Below, one piece after another: positions 1 to 6,525 of a DNA stretch of 8,293 bases. The position numbers were made by a program, and so were the translations under genes. How positions within the stretch are numbered: the stretch's first letter is position 1; each line of letters begins with the position of its first letter. The notes below the pieces were generated by a model. It was given only the letters and a program-made list of their open reading frames with translations. It searched no databases and was not told the DNA's origin. Source of the DNA: Parabacteroides sp. (GTDB taxonomy: Bacteria; Bacteroidota; Bacteroidia; Bacteroidales; Tannerellaceae); the NCBI GenBank assembly GCA_019411205.1, contig DXRF01000101.1:1-8293 (forward strand), read 5' to 3'.

Positions 1-15
1 AAAGGAAACTGAATT

Positions 16-498
16 ATGATTTTAAGCAAGAAATTATCTGAAGCATTTAACGCACAGGTAAATGCAGAAATGTGGTCATCCAATTTGTATTTGTCCATGT
101 CTGTACATTTCCAGAAATTGGGATTAAACGGTTTCGCTCATTGGATGAAAAAACAAGCCGAAGAAGAAATGGAACATGCCCACAAAATGATCGATTTCGC
201 TATCGACCGTGGCGGTGACATCACAATCGGCCAGATCAATGTCGTTCCTACCGCATGGGGCAGCGTTACCGAACTATTCGAACACGTTTACAAACACGAA
301 TGCTATGTTTCCGAACTGATCGACAAAATGGTTGATATCGCAGAAGAAGAAAAAGACCATGCTTCAAGAGACTTCCTCTTCTGGTTCGTCCGCGAACAGG
401 TTGAAGAAGAATCTACAGCCAAAGAAATCGTAGAACAGTTGAAGAACTACGGCGAATGTCACGTCGGTATCCTTGACCATAAATTGGGCAAAAGATAA
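16..498 (+). CDS. ftnA: Non-haem bacterial ferritin (FtnA)
   Basis: Cytosolic iron-storage protein of the FtnA family, which assembles as a 24-mer, oxidises Fe2+ at a dinuclear centre and stores it as ferric mineral. The 160-residue product is a normal family length and a four-helix bundle is expected throughout. The ferroxidase ligands are all visible: E18, Y25, E51, H54, E95, Q128 and E131, matching E. coli FtnA 17/24/50/53/94/127/130. E50, E127 and E130 give the extra C-site. No haem-binding Met of bacterioferritin is evident. The ATG at 16 is preceded by AAAGGA about 8 nt upstream, a usable ribosome binding site. It is complete and monocistronic as far as seen; the promoter lies outside the window. 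In Bacteroides fragilis ftnA is known to respond to iron and redox stress, but nothing here shows this directly. It converges on the hydrolase gene at 553-1329. Confidence 0.96.
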   Translation: MILSKKLSEAFNAQVNAEMWSSNLYLSMSVHFQKLGLNGFAHWMKKQAEEEMEHAHKMIDFAIDRGGDITIGQINVVPTAWGSVTELFEHVYKHECYVSELIDKMVDIAEEEKDHASRDFLFWFVREQVEEESTAKEIVEQLKNYGECHVGILDHKLGKR

Positions 499-508
499 AA
501 ACAATGGA

Positions 509-566
509 CAATTGATAATTGACAATTAGCTGACGTATATTCTCATTAATTGTCAATTGTCAATTG
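509..566. repeat. Inverted 7-nt-period (AATTGAC)n repeat between convergent genes
   Basis: The left arm (509-529) holds AATTGAT, AATTGAC and AATTAGC; the right arm (546-566) reads AATTGTC, AATTGTC, AATTGCT. The arms pair over about 20 bp (509-528 with 547-566) with one G-U type position (516/559) and a loop of about 17 nt. The right arm overlaps the 3' end of the minus-strand hydrolase and supplies its last codons (Ile-Asp-Asn) and its TGA stop. It could fold in transcripts from either strand and so serve as a bidirectional 3' end, but the stem is A/T-rich and no U-tract follows, so terminator function is uncertain. Tandem ATTGACA-like repeats of this sort are common between genes in Bacteroidales. 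Confidence 0.8.
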
Positions 567-1329
567 CTTTAAGCACCGCTTTTCCCCACAACTCTCCCAA
601 AGCAGAAGCCCCTTTCCGGTTAGGATGCAGATAGAAAGTTCCTGCATTTCCTTTTTCGGGGAAGAGGTCACTTTTATAATGTGTCTTGAAATAATCAAAA
701 CCATCTGTATCCCCCATAAAGACCTGGCCGGGAAAACGTTTGGAATAATCGAGAGCCAACGCTTGTAATTCAGGATAATAGCTCTGCAGACGATTCAATC
801 CTTCTTCCAGATATTTGGCTCCATTGTATGTATTCGGGCTGTACCATACCGGCCGGTGCAAAACGATCTTGCATTCCGGGTAGAGTGCTAGCAACTTATC
901 AATAATCGTTTTCATATTCTCATAGTACCTGGCAGGCGAAGTCGGGGCTCCGTTCGGTCCTGTAATGGCACTGTCGTTCGTCCCAAGCATAATGGAAAAG
1001 ATCAAAGTCGCCCAAGTTTCATCTTTGAACTGGTCGGCAACCTGAACTACTTTCGGGAATAGCAAATCGGTTTGAGGCAGAAAGTCAAGAGTCGTACTTC
1101 CGCTTACTCCCTGGTTGGAATAACGGACAGTTCCGACAGACGGTTGCCTGCGCAGATACAACGCGGCCTTCACAGGAGGGGCCTCATGTCTCGGATTTTC
1201 CAACAAAGCACCTTGCGTTATGCTGTTTCCGATAAATACTATATTCAGATTTTTCTTTTCCTCTCCCATCATATAACAGCTGATTGTCATACACAACAAC
1301 AAACCTATAACTTTCCGGACATCCTTCAT
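553..1329 (-). CDS. Exported SGNH/GDSL-family hydrolase (esterase/lipase-like)
   Basis: Predicted secreted serine hydrolase of the SGNH/GDSL superfamily, whose members deacylate lipids, carbohydrates or other esters; the substrate is unknown. The start is placed at 1329 (258 aa): AAAGG lies just upstream, and it gives a good signal peptide (MKDVRK, then a hydrophobic VIGLLLCMTIS segment). A start at 1374 would add 15 polar residues and overlap proX. Block I is VFIGNSITQG (nucleophile S36, in GNSI rather than GDSL), the block II Gly is in NQGVSG (G77), block III is GTND (N118) and block V is LHPNRKG (H235). The residue three before H235, normally Asp in DxxH, is Phe232. It follows proX by 13 nt on the same strand, so cotranscription with the betaine importer is likely. 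The last codons lie in the repeat at 509-566. Confidence 0.88.
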   Translation of the reverse strand: MKDVRKVIGLLLCMTISCYMMGEEKKNLNIVFIGNSITQGALLENPRHEAPPVKAALYLRRQPSVGTVRYSNQGVSGSTTLDFLPQTDLLFPKVVQVADQFKDETWATLIFSIMLGTNDSAITGPNGAPTSPARYYENMKTIIDKLLALYPECKIVLHRPVWYSPNTYNGAKYLEEGLNRLQSYYPELQALALDYSKRFPGQVFMGDTDGFDYFKTHYKSDLFPEKGNAGTFYLHPNRKGASALGELWGKAVLKAIDN

Positions 1330-1342
1330 AATTCTACCTTTT

Positions 1343-2212
1343 CTACTCTTCTGCGAATGTAGGAAAAAATTCATTCACTTCCGGATGTTCCGATAACCAA
1401 ATTTTAACTCCTTCTTCCTCATGCATCGGATAGGCCTCCACCAAATCCATCAATTCACTCAATTGGTCATTATCGAGAGAAAAGTTCCGGAAAAAAGCGG
1501 CTGCATACGGATCTTTATCAGAGAAGCCTTTGGTTGCCATAATCTGAACCTGCTCTGCATCACCGTACTGTTTCTGTGGATCATCCAGAAACTTTAGCTC
1601 ATAACGGGAAAACATCCAGTGAGGAGTCCAGCCGGTTACTACGATCCACTCCTTGTTCTCGATCGATTTCTGGAGGAATGCGACCATCGTCGCACCGCTC
1701 GAAGGTTTTAACGTCAACTCGACCGGATATTCCCGGATGACACGCTCTGTTTCGTTCATCAGGCCGGCCCCAACGTCAATACCGATGATCTCGTTGCGGA
1801 ACTTATCTTTATGCTCATTCAATTCTTCTATGGAGCTGATCGTGACATACGAAGGGACTACCAGCCCCATCCTGGCATTTTTATAGGCTACTCCTAACGT
1901 TTCCAGGTTATCGCCATATTTCTTTATGTAATCGGCATGTGTAGCCGGAAGCCATGCATCCATAAAAACATCGACTTTACCGGCTGCCATCGAGACAAAG
2001 ACCGGCGCGATATCCGCATTTCGCAACATCACGTCATAGCCCTTGCTCTCAAGCATGACTTTCGCCAGATAGCTCATGGCAATCCCTTCCGACCAGTTTA
2101 CATAACCGATCGAAACCTGTTTCCTGCCTTTCGAGGAATCTCCGCAATCAGCGAACATCATCATGAAGGCTACAATAAGGGATAAATTTATAATGATAAT
2201 CAATCTTCTCAT
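1343..2212 (-). CDS. proX: Glycine betaine-type ABC transporter substrate-binding protein (OpuAC/ProX-like)
   Basis: Extracytoplasmic binding component of the compatible-solute importer encoded with the two genes upstream; it captures quaternary ammonium solutes such as glycine betaine and delivers them to the permease. The 289 residues match the OpuAC class (about 290 aa) rather than the longer E. coli ProX. The N-terminus is MRRL plus a hydrophobic stretch to residue 21, then Cys23 in FMMMFADCGDSS. That is an unorthodox lipobox, so lipid anchoring is probable but not certain. Tryptophans that could form the aromatic cage for the trimethylammonium group are W40 (VNWSEGIA), W87 (MDAWLPATH), W189, W195 and W199 (TGWTPHW), all in family-typical contexts. 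It starts 23 nt after the proW stop with an A/G-rich leader and no strong Shine-Dalgarno. It could instead prefer carnitine, choline or proline betaine; sequence alone does not decide. Confidence 0.93.
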   Translation of the reverse strand: MRRLIIIINLSLIVAFMMMFADCGDSSKGRKQVSIGYVNWSEGIAMSYLAKVMLESKGYDVMLRNADIAPVFVSMAAGKVDVFMDAWLPATHADYIKKYGDNLETLGVAYKNARMGLVVPSYVTISSIEELNEHKDKFRNEIIGIDVGAGLMNETERVIREYPVELTLKPSSGATMVAFLQKSIENKEWIVVTGWTPHWMFSRYELKFLDDPQKQYGDAEQVQIMATKGFSDKDPYAAAFFRNFSLDNDQLSELMDLVEAYPMHEEEGVKIWLSEHPEVNEFFPTFAEE

Positions 2213-2235
2213 AAATACTTTTCTTTTTACCTGTT

Positions 2236-3051
2236 TTACTTTCTGCGGACAAAGCCCTGCGTAATACGATCCAGGACAATCGCCAGAATCACGACGGCTA
2301 TGCCGCCTTCAAAGCCAAGTCCGATTTTCATTTGTGTGATTCCTTTCAATACGATCTCACCTAATCCGCCGGCCGATATCATGGCCGCAATCACAACCAT
2401 AGACAGAGCCATCATGATGGTCTGGTTCACCCCTGCCATAATAGTCGGCAAGGCCAACGGGAGCTGTACTTTAAAAAGAAGCTGTCTCGAGGTGGCCCCG
2501 AACGAACGGGTCGCCTCTACAATATCTTCCGGAACCTGGCGAATGCCCAAGTCGGTAAGACGGACAACCGGAGGCATGGCAAATATCACGGTGGCAAAAG
2601 CGCCCGGAACAGGTCCCAGTCCGAAAAACAGGACAGCCGGAATCAAATAGACAAAAGCGGGCATCGTTTGCATCAAATCTAAAACCGGCCGGATCACTTT
2701 AGCCGCCTTATCATTTCGTCCGGTCCAGATTCCCAGCGGGACACCGAACAGCAGGGCGATGATCGTCGACGACAAGACAAGCGCCACAGTCTGCATGGTC
2801 TGTACCCAGAATCCCATCCCCCAAATCAAAAGTAAACCAAGCAAGGTCAGGACAGCCGTTCCTTTTCCGGCTTTCCACCAAGCCAAAGCTGCTATTCCCG
2901 CAATCATCAGGTAGAACGGGACCCACATCAGTATTCCCTGGAAACTGTCGATAAAACCGCCTACGATGTGGTTGATTACATCAAAAAGGCCGGCAAAGTT
3001 TTCTGTCAGCCAATTAATGGCTATTTCTATATATTTTCCGATATTTATCAT
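2236..3051 (-). CDS. proW: Glycine betaine-type ABC transporter permease (ProW/OpuAB-like)
   Basis: Inner-membrane permease that forms the translocation path of the OpuA/ProU-type importer. The 271-residue protein has hydrophobic segments around 42-59, 65-82, 86-109, 133-157, 200-225 and 245-266. The N-terminal 40 residues look amphipathic, as in ProW/OpuAB. The EAA coupling motif, which docks on the ATPase, is clear at about 179-205 (EATRSFGATSRQ, then a conserved LPLALPTI segment). A QTMPAFVYLIP segment at 128-138 is typical of this family. Its ATG overlaps the proV stop in an ATGA arrangement (3048-3051), the usual sign of translational coupling. Complete, with no unusual features. Confidence 0.95.
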   Translation of the reverse strand: MINIGKYIEIAINWLTENFAGLFDVINHIVGGFIDSFQGILMWVPFYLMIAGIAALAWWKAGKGTAVLTLLGLLLIWGMGFWVQTMQTVALVLSSTIIALLFGVPLGIWTGRNDKAAKVIRPVLDLMQTMPAFVYLIPAVLFFGLGPVPGAFATVIFAMPPVVRLTDLGIRQVPEDIVEATRSFGATSRQLLFKVQLPLALPTIMAGVNQTIMMALSMVVIAAMISAGGLGEIVLKGITQMKIGLGFEGGIAVVILAIVLDRITQGFVRRK

Positions 3052-4274
3052 AAATCTATTGCGTTTTGAATGATTTCTTCTATTTCTTTCTGATCCTTTC
3101 CGGTCATCTCGATAATGATGGCTGAAGTCGATACGACACCTTTCAAACGGTTATTCTCATCGACCACCGGCAAAGCCTGCTGAACTTTCGGCAAGAGAGG
3201 CAACATATCTTCGACCGTCGTAGTCTCCAATACGGAAGGGACCTCTTTCATCACAATCGAACTGATGTCCCGTGTCCCTTCCTTACGCAGCCGCAGCACA
3301 TCCTTCAACCGTATTTCACCAAGGAACTGCTCGTCCGTACCGATCACGGGCAACGCATACAAACGTTTTTCCCTCATCTTGCGGATAATGGCCTCCGGAC
3401 CATCTTTGCGGATACGGACAACGATCGGTTGAGTCAGCATGATGGAAGAAGCCGTAACGACACGCCCACGATCCACACTCTCGGTAAAACGGGTGACATA
3501 GTCGTTCGCCGGATCGGTCAATATCTCTTCGGGCGTCCCGACCTGCACGACTTCGCCATCTTTCATAATGGCAATACGATCGCCTAATTTTATGGCCTCG
3601 TCCAGATCATGTGTGATAAAGACAATGGTACGTTTCATCTTCTCCTGCAAGTCCAGCAACTCGTCCTGCATCTGTTCGCGGATAAGCGGGTCAAGGGCAG
3701 AAAAAGCCTCGTCCATCAACAGGACTTCCGGGTCATTCGCCAAAGCACGTGCCAGCCCAACACGCTGCTGCATCCCTCCGGAGAGTTCGTCCACCCGTTG
3801 GTTCTCATATCCTTTCAATCCTACAACAGCTATACTTTCATGTGCTTTCTTTTCGCGCTCTTCTTTAGGCACTCCCTGCAATTCAAGTCCGAAAGCGATA
3901 TTACTCAATACTGTCCGGTGAGGCAACAAGCCAAAATGCTGGAATACCATCGCCATCTCCTTACGACGTATTTGCAACAGTTCCTTATCCGACAAAGACG
4001 TGATATTCCTGCCGCTCAGCCATATCTCCCCCATAGAGGGTTCGTTCAGCCGATTGATACAACGCACCAACGTCGACTTACCACTACCGGAGAGCCCCAT
4101 TATCACGAACATCTCTCCTTCCTTTATTTCCAGATTGGCATTACGGACAGCTATAGTACAGCCAGTTTCTTTCAAAATTTCCTGTTTGCTCTTACCTTGC
4201 TTAATCATCCTTTTCGCTTTGGCCTTCTCAGGTCCGAAAAGAATCGATAAGTCTTTTATTTCTATTTTCGTCAT
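3048..4274 (-). CDS. proV: Glycine betaine-type ABC transporter ATPase with tandem CBS domains (ProV/OpuAA-like)
   Basis: Cytosolic ATPase that powers betaine-type solute uptake. At 408 aa it matches OpuAA/ProV. The N-terminal region includes the ProV-specific insert before the core (about 20-40, KQGKSKQEILKETG). Walker A is GLSGSGKS (60-67), the Q-loop is Q112, the signature is LSGGMQQR (164-171), Walker B is VLLMDE (184-189) and the switch His is H222. Two CBS domains follow, at about 278-335 and 341-400, ending in an acidic tail (KEIEEIIQNAIDL). In Lactococcus OpuA the CBS pair senses ionic strength, so osmotic gating is a reasonable inference. It is the first gene of the operon; the ATG at 4274 has an A/T-rich leader without a clear Shine-Dalgarno, as is common in Bacteroidetes. 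I found no convincing TAnnTTTG box for it. Confidence 0.96.
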   Translation of the reverse strand: MTKIEIKDLSILFGPEKAKAKRMIKQGKSKQEILKETGCTIAVRNANLEIKEGEMFVIMGLSGSGKSTLVRCINRLNEPSMGEIWLSGRNITSLSDKELLQIRRKEMAMVFQHFGLLPHRTVLSNIAFGLELQGVPKEEREKKAHESIAVVGLKGYENQRVDELSGGMQQRVGLARALANDPEVLLMDEAFSALDPLIREQMQDELLDLQEKMKRTIVFITHDLDEAIKLGDRIAIMKDGEVVQVGTPEEILTDPANDYVTRFTESVDRGRVVTASSIMLTQPIVVRIRKDGPEAIIRKMREKRLYALPVIGTDEQFLGEIRLKDVLRLRKEGTRDISSIVMKEVPSVLETTTVEDMLPLLPKVQQALPVVDENNRLKGVVSTSAIIIEMTGKDQKEIEEIIQNAIDL

Positions 4275-4572
4275 ATTAAAAAATTATATTTGGTCATGTT
4301 CAGAAGTAATTCCCGGGACCGGGCATGTGGTGTCTATTAATTAAACAGAGAAAACAGAATTTAGTTTAAAAAAGACAATAAGATGCGGCTTCCACTTACT
4401 TTCAACTATGCCATAAAAGACTTATAAGCAGATGGATAAATTAGTTAAGATTTATTCGAAATCACTATGGGTTAAGCCACAGTGTAAAACTGAAGGTAGA
4501 GCCTTTCCTGATTTTGGATATAGCAGAAATGCAGCCTTCGAAAGCGGAGGAAACAAAAAGAAGCATTCCTTT
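4275..4572. other. 298-bp spacer upstream of proV, no gene supported
   Basis: This is the leader and promoter region of the proV operon and the 3' flank of the minus-strand flavin-protein gene. It contains A/T-rich stretches (4275-4291, 4336-4378) and the G+C palindrome at 4312-4323. No minus-strand TAnnTTTG box is evident, and no hairpin with a U-run was found after the flavin-protein stop codon. A plus-strand reading frame beginning at 4432 resembles nothing and runs antisense through a real gene, so it is not called. Confidence 0.6.
4312..4323. promoter_or_regulatory. G+C-rich palindrome in proV leader (possible operator)
   Basis: CCCGGGACCGGG is an inverted repeat with 5-bp arms (CCCGG / CCGGG) and a 2-nt centre. 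It stands out in an A/T-rich spacer, with its near edge 38 nt upstream of the proV start codon. The 2-nt centre makes an RNA hairpin unlikely and fits a dimeric protein-binding site better. This is inference from symmetry and position only; no regulator is known. Confidence 0.25.
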
Positions 4573-5049
4573 TCACATATTTATCTTCTTGCATTTACCG
4601 GAAATATGCTCGATGTCCAACCGCAAGATATTCGTCCGGTGAAAAGACTTATCGATATACTTCTCTCCTATCACTTCAAAACCAGAGCAATATTTCTTTA
4701 CCAACAGGCGCAAAGCATTCCGGCATTCTTCTTCGGGAAGGTCCATGCATATCGTTCCGAATGCAAGCGCACATTCATAAGCCGTAGTGAACTGATTCGG
4801 AATAATATGTGTTTTTCCCACTACGCAAAAACTCACTTTCGGATTTTCCCGGAGGCATTCCAACTTATATCCTTCCGGCGCACAATGGAAATAGATCCTT
4901 TCACCTTCCTTCACAAAAGAAATTGGAATTCCATACCCGGAACCATCCGTTCCCACCATCGACAGGAAACCATATTCAGCCGTTTCCAACAACTCAACTG
5001 CGCCTTTTTCATCCAAAACGCGGTCTTTCCTTCTTATTTCACGATACAT
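4573..5049 (-). CDS. Pyridoxamine 5'-phosphate oxidase-like / NimA-family flavin-binding protein
   Basis: Small cytosolic split-barrel protein of the PNPOx-like superfamily, 158 aa, the size of the NimA-like subgroup and shorter than true PdxH (about 210 aa). Family members bind FMN (or related cofactors) as dimers and act as reductases or oxidases of small molecules; this one's substrate is unknown. Typical features are the N-terminal MYREIRRKDR helix lead-in, the EYGFLSMVGTDGSGYGIPISF strand pair (about 26-46), the IYFHCAPEGYKLECLRENPKVSF segment (about 52-74), YECALAFG (about 90-97) and a C-terminal LRLDIEHISGK strand (about 142-152). Some nim genes confer 5-nitroimidazole resistance, but this general family is common in Bacteroidales and resistance should not be assumed. 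It is transcribed divergently from the M64 peptidase and appears monocistronic. Confidence 0.9.
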   Translation of the reverse strand: MYREIRRKDRVLDEKGAVELLETAEYGFLSMVGTDGSGYGIPISFVKEGERIYFHCAPEGYKLECLRENPKVSFCVVGKTHIIPNQFTTAYECALAFGTICMDLPEEECRNALRLLVKKYCSGFEVIGEKYIDKSFHRTNILRLDIEHISGKCKKINM

Positions 5050-5070
5050 ACTGTTACATATTTAAACGAC

Positions 5071-5105
5071 ATTGACCGACAAATCTACAAAAAGTCTTAT
5101 ATTTG
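5071..5105 (+). promoter_or_regulatory. Putative Bacteroidetes promoter for the M64 peptidase
   Basis: TATATTTG at 5098-5105 matches TAnnTTTG exactly. ATTG at 5071-5074 is a possible -33 element, though the 23-nt spacer is a little longer than the usual 19-21. The -7 box sits 33 nt before the ATG at 5139, so the leader would be short. It overlaps the opposing promoter region, so the two divergent genes may influence each other. Confidence 0.55.
5080..5087 (-). promoter_or_regulatory. Putative Bacteroidetes -7 box for the flavin-protein gene
   Basis: The minus strand reads TAGATTTG, an exact match to the TAnnTTTG -7 consensus of Bacteroidetes primary sigma promoters. It lies about 30 nt upstream of the start codon at 5049, leaving a short leader. 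No good TTG -33 element is seen at the usual spacing, so the call rests on the -7 box and its position. Confidence 0.5.
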
Positions 5106-5138
5106 CGAGTAAGAATTACACATAATAACGCTACTAAT

Positions 5139-6422
5139 ATGAAAACAAAAATTTCACTTTTGCTTCTTGTCCTTCTCTGCAACTTATCTATATTTGCCCA
5201 GAGTGATTTCAATACCTATTTCGAAAAGAAAAGTCTCCGGGTGGATTTTGCCTTGAGCGGTAATCTAAAGTCACAATCGGCTGCCATTCAAGGACTGCGT
5301 GAAGAACCTGTATGGGGAGGTCCGGTCAAGAACCTGATCGACAAGTCGGGCTATGGCGGCTACTATATCAACATATATGACAAGGCTACGAACAAACTGA
5401 TTTACTCACGCGGTTTCAATACATTGTTTGAAGAATGGCGCTCGACGGAACAAGCCAAGACAGAAACACAATCGTGGACAAACAGCGCTTCCGTTCCTTT
5501 CCCCAAAGCACCAGTCTATGTCGAGATCACGGCACGCGACAAGGCTGACATGCAATTTCATCCGTTACTGAAACAGGAGGTCGATCCCCAAAGTATCTTC
5601 ATCGACCGGGGAAAGCTGAAAGACAATAAAGTGCATCAGATACAGAAAAACGGTGACTCAGCTGAAAAAGTGGATCTTGTTTTCATTGCTGAAGGATACA
5701 CGGCGGATGAGCAGGAGAAATTCGTAGCAGATGCAAACCGGTTCACAGAGGCCTTGTTCGCGACTCCTCCTTTCACGACACGTCGAAACGACTTCAACGT
5801 ATGGGCTGTCTGTCTGGTATCGGAAGAATCGGGCACGGATATTTCGGGTAAAGGAATCTTCAAGAACACAGCCCTCAATTCCGGTTATTATACATTCGGC
5901 GTAGACCGTTATCTGACAACACCGGATATGAAATCGATCCGCGATGCCGTCTGGAACGTACCATGTGACGCAATATTCCTGCTGATAAACACAGATATGT
6001 ACGGCGGTGGCGGCATGTATAATTTCTATGCCTGCGGGACAGCCGACAACCCACGGACACCTGTTGTCTTTACGCACGAGTTCGGCCATAGTTTCGCTGG
6101 TCTGGCAGACGAGTATTTCTCTTCAGAAGTTGCTTATCAGGATTTCTATAACCTGAAATACGAACCGTGGGAACCGAATATCACGACTTTAGTCGATTTC
6201 AACAGCAAATGGAAAGACTTGTTACCCACGAGTACTCCCATTCCTACCCCGCTCGATGCCGGACATAAAGACAAAGCCGGCGTGTTCGAAGGAGGTGGCT
6301 ACCTGTCTAAAGGCATTTACCGCCCGATGGATCATTGCATGATGCGCGATTATGCCCCGTTCTGCCCGGCTTGCTCACGGGCCATTCTTCGGATGATCGA
6401 TTTTCTGACAGACAAAAAATAA
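5139..6422 (+). CDS. Secreted M64-family zinc metallopeptidase ('IgA peptidase M64')
   Basis: Exported metallopeptidase of family M64, 427 aa from the ATG at 5139. This start gives a clean signal peptide (MKTKISLLLLVLLC, ending SIFAQ|S, a common Bacteroidetes cleavage context); the in-frame TTG at 5103 lies inside the -7 box and is not used here. The N-terminal M64_N-type beta domain is about residues 24-145 and the catalytic domain about 160-425. The zinc motif HEFGHSFAGLADE gives H313, catalytic E314, H317 and a probable third ligand D324. Near the end, MDHCMMRDYAPFCPAC carries Cys residues typical of the family, possibly disulfide-linked in the periplasm. The family is named for a Clostridium ramosum IgA protease, but most Bacteroidales members have no proven substrate, so IgA cleavage is not claimed. 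It is monocistronic and converges on the gene at 6526-7977. Confidence 0.93.
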   Translation: MKTKISLLLLVLLCNLSIFAQSDFNTYFEKKSLRVDFALSGNLKSQSAAIQGLREEPVWGGPVKNLIDKSGYGGYYINIYDKATNKLIYSRGFNTLFEEWRSTEQAKTETQSWTNSASVPFPKAPVYVEITARDKADMQFHPLLKQEVDPQSIFIDRGKLKDNKVHQIQKNGDSAEKVDLVFIAEGYTADEQEKFVADANRFTEALFATPPFTTRRNDFNVWAVCLVSEESGTDISGKGIFKNTALNSGYYTFGVDRYLTTPDMKSIRDAVWNVPCDAIFLLINTDMYGGGGMYNFYACGTADNPRTPVVFTHEFGHSFAGLADEYFSSEVAYQDFYNLKYEPWEPNITTLVDFNSKWKDLLPTSTPIPTPLDAGHKDKAGVFEGGGYLSKGIYRPMDHCMMRDYAPFCPACSRAILRMIDFLTDKK

Positions 6423-6436
6423 AATCTATAGATGCT

Positions 6437-6499
6437 GCCTTGCGAACCGTAACCCATAGCTTTAGGAGTAATAAAGCTATGGGTTACGGTTCGCAAGGC
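6437..6499. repeat. Perfect 27-bp inverted repeat with 9-nt loop between convergent genes
   Basis: The left arm (6437-6463, beginning GCCTTGCGAACC) is the exact reverse complement of the right arm (6473-6499, ending GGTTCGCAAGGC), separated by AGGAGTAAT. It sits between the stop codons of two convergent genes (6422 and 6528). Transcribed either way it would form a very stable hairpin, so a bidirectional transcription end or mRNA 3' stabiliser is likely. There is no U-run directly after the stem on either strand, although the minus strand has a T-rich stretch about 10-25 nt further on. A third copy of CATAGCTTTA (6499-6508) follows the right arm. Confidence 0.9.
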
Positions 6500-6525
6500 A
6501 TAGCTTTATCTATGAAGATCCTTTC

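Noticed and set aside
1330..1374. Upstream alternative start for the SGNH hydrolase
   Set aside because: It would overlap proX and put 15 polar residues before the signal peptide. The ATG at 1329 has an AAAGG site and gives a normal export signal.
3609..4250. Long + strand frame opposite proV
   Set aside because: It is antisense to the conserved ATPase domain of proV and has no recognisable domain or start context.
4285..4292. TATATTTG on the + strand, matching the -7 consensus
   Set aside because: It faces away from proV, and no supported + strand gene follows, so it is probably a chance match in A/T-rich sequence.
4464..4475. CTATGGGTTA shared with the 27-bp inverted repeat at 6437-6499
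   Set aside because: Only about 10 nt match, with no further similarity around it; a chance match is the simplest explanation.
4573..5049. Nitroimidazole-resistance (nim) gene
   Set aside because: The protein belongs to the broad NimA-like/PNPOx family, but nothing here (insertion sequence, promoter hijack, mobile context) supports a true resistance determinant.
4432..5112. 226-codon open frame on the + strand
   Set aside because: Most of it runs antisense through the NimA/PNPOx-like gene, which has clear family motifs. The translation has low-complexity-free but unrecognisable sequence, no start-site signal, and looks like a complementary-strand shadow.
5103..5138. TTG-initiated N-terminal extension of the M64 peptidase
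   Set aside because: The TTG is part of the probable -7 box, and the extension precedes a complete signal peptide starting at the ATG at 5139.
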